Source of the DNA: Pyrocephalus nanus
Taxonomy: Eukaryota; Chordata; Aves; Passeriformes; Tyrannidae
DNA: 64,000 nt
Assembly: GCA_038380795.1 (NCBI GenBank)
Contig: CM076261.1
Coordinates: 9,988,556-10,052,555 of the forward strand
Direction: 5' to 3'
Below the pieces are notes generated by a model. The model made no database searches. It worked only from the letters and a program-made list of their open reading frames with translations, and had not been told where the DNA came from. A program made the translations under genes and the position numbers. Shown here one piece after another: positions 62,400 through 64,000 of the stretch (position 1 is the first letter of the stretch; each line of letters begins with the position of its first letter).

Positions 62400-64000
62400 T
62401 TTTATTATATTGTATTTTATAATATGTATGTACAAAAAAGTAATTTAAACATGAAATAATACAATATAGTTACATGTAATTTACATTTTTAGTCCATATA
62501 TAAGATAATATAAATATTGTATATTATAAAATAAGTTTTACTGTATCCAACACCATAGATGAAAACTTAAATGATAGATGTATTCTAAACACTGTAAGAC
62601 TTTTATAATCCAACTTTTAAAATTCATGGACTGACAGCTATGTGAATAGTTAATTAAAGAATCAATGTATTGGTCTTTATATTTCTGTCTACTCAGAGGA
62701 ATTTAAAACACGGAATAGAATTGTGATAGCATAGTATTTTTTTCATGATGATTAAAGCTTTTATTATTATCCAGTGGTTTTAGGTGCTAGAGCTGAAAAT
62801 GTTGTAATTGAATGTCTTGAACAGTTTGTTTCTAATTATAAAGAACACTGTGTAAGCAGAATTTGGTACTTCTTTGGAAGTTGAGGTTAAGGTTAAGCAG
62901 GAAGGAAGACTGGGTAATGAATTTTCTGAGAGGAAGAAGAGATAAGTGGTACATAAATACAGCTTCCCTAGACACAGGCTTTGTGTTGGACTACCTGACC
63001 TAAAGCTAAACTTAAGCAAATTTTGGCTGCTGCTGTGCAAGATCAGAAAAGCATCCCGTTCAGAACTGGCATCTGTCTGATAATTATGTTGTGGTTGTTC
63101 AACACAGTCTGCTGCTGGAAAAAGGTGTCACACTTGGCATGTTTGTTCAGTGTTATTTCACCTATATTGAAATAGAGACTTCTTTTTTGTTCATAGTGTT
63201 TTTACTGTTGCTACTTGGATTTCTCCTGCTCTATAAGACCTGGGGAATGCCTTCCCTAATGAGAGAAGATATGTTCAATAGGTTGCTCTGATTCTGGTCA
63301 GCAAGAACTGAGTAAGAAAAAAAGAACAGCCCACTTAATTTTCTGTTGCTTGTCTGTTCAGAAAATCAAAAAGACTTCTTGGCTCTGCTTTGGTGTACAG
63401 AGACCAGACTGTTGCAAAAAAAACTGTCTTTCCCTAGCAAAACCACTTTAAATTACATGTCATCAGTCACTGTAAATCATCTAGAAAGACAGAACAATTT
63501 TAAGGTAAGTTTGGAGTTTCTCAACAAACATAAGGAAAATGGGACGGTGTCTTCATTTATTCTTAGTAAATAATAATTTATGGCATATTTACATTTGCTA
63601 AATATGTGAGAATAAGTACAAAGAGCAAGTTCTGCAGTCCAGAGGTTTCTGATTGTTGGTTGTTTGGGTTTTTTTCAGTAAGCATGTTGGCTCTACTTGA
63701 GCTTCCTGCACCTGGTTGTAAAACAATAGACAATACAACTCCTATTCCATAATATAATATAACCTTCCAAAATTTTGAAGTGTGTTATAAATAGCTTACT
63801 GGTAAGGCAGAACAAGATTAACATGTTCTTACTGTTACTTTTCCCCAACATAGACTGGAAAAGTTTGTGCACAGGAGTAGTTTAAAAGTTGATATTCTGT
63901 CTTTGGTTTTGTTAAAATGTTAGTTTTTAACAGTCCTTTATCAAGTTAGTTCCTTCCTTCTGGAGAGAGGACTCAAGCATATGCTGTTTTCTTCCCTTTC

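Larger units (their letters stand above)
59311..64000 (+). other. intron, no gene recognised
   Basis: AT-rich intronic sequence continuing past the window end. It holds T-runs, a 10-bp-arm inverted repeat at 62364-62399 within a very A/T-rich zone (62380-62540), and an unexplained Pro/Lys-rich reading frame at 61495-61697. Other frames are short and lack motifs. The downstream LDLRAD4 exons are not present. Confidence 0.6.

Noticed and set aside
63091..63291. 66-codon frame with a Leu/Phe-rich stretch, considered as the missing LDLRAD4 transmembrane exon
   Set aside because: It lacks the family's SELEFAQ lead-in and Ile/Val-rich segment, and has no acceptor in the required phase.
40853..64000. 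Searched for the LDLRAD4 transmembrane and cytoplasmic (PPxY-bearing) exons
   Set aside because: No segment with the expected Ile/Val run or PPPYSE/PPPTYSEV-type motifs was seen; the exons are taken to lie beyond the window.
1..64000. Prokaryotic-type systems (operons, CRISPR, phage, toxin-antitoxin) and intact retroviral genes
   Set aside because: The base composition, spliced exons and CR1 content are those of a vertebrate intron; no gag, pol or env frame and no regular spacer-repeat array is present.

Overview
This window is vertebrate nuclear DNA, most likely from a bird. The clearest evidence is its repeats: several 5'-truncated CR1 LINE tails, some ending in the sauropsid CR1 motif (ATTCTATGATTCT-like), with no L1, Alu or B-type SINEs. 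It is AT-rich, contains only short uninterrupted reading frames, and has ordinary GT/AG splice signals.

Only one gene can be supported, LDLRAD4 (also called C18orf1), on the + strand. Two coding exons are visible. The first ends at 9585 and contains the start codon at 9546; it encodes residues 1-13 plus one base of codon 14 (MQEAGFQATNAFT). The second, 40636-40776, encodes the single LDL-receptor class A (LDLa) domain. The phases join exactly (G|AG = Glu14) across an intron of about 31 kb. The transmembrane exon and the cytoplasmic exons were not found, so the gene continues beyond 64000.

Layout: 1-9126 is intron or 5' flank with nothing coding recognised. 9127-9545 is a probable 5' leader carrying four upstream ORFs. 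9586-40635 is an intron with degraded CR1 copies (about 12960-13600, 15080-15412, 29941-30200), homopurine/homopyrimidine tracts, a GC-rich block near 34 kb and an avian LTR-like repeat near 37.9 kb. 40777-64000 is the next intron. It holds a pair of p53-type half-sites near 42.4 kb, a CR1 at 44.37-44.63 kb, a CpG-enriched block at 46.0-46.8 kb that could be an alternative first exon, a very old CR1/L3-type copy at 52.2-52.96 kb, MIR-like scraps, and a second copy of the LTR-like repeat near 59.2 kb.

The window does not contain an operon, CRISPR array, defence island, complete mobile element or other multi-gene system. The points most worth following up are the uORF-rich LDLRAD4 leader, the candidate internal promoter at 46 kb, the p53-like site, and an unexplained Pro/Lys-rich reading frame near 61.5-61.7 kb.
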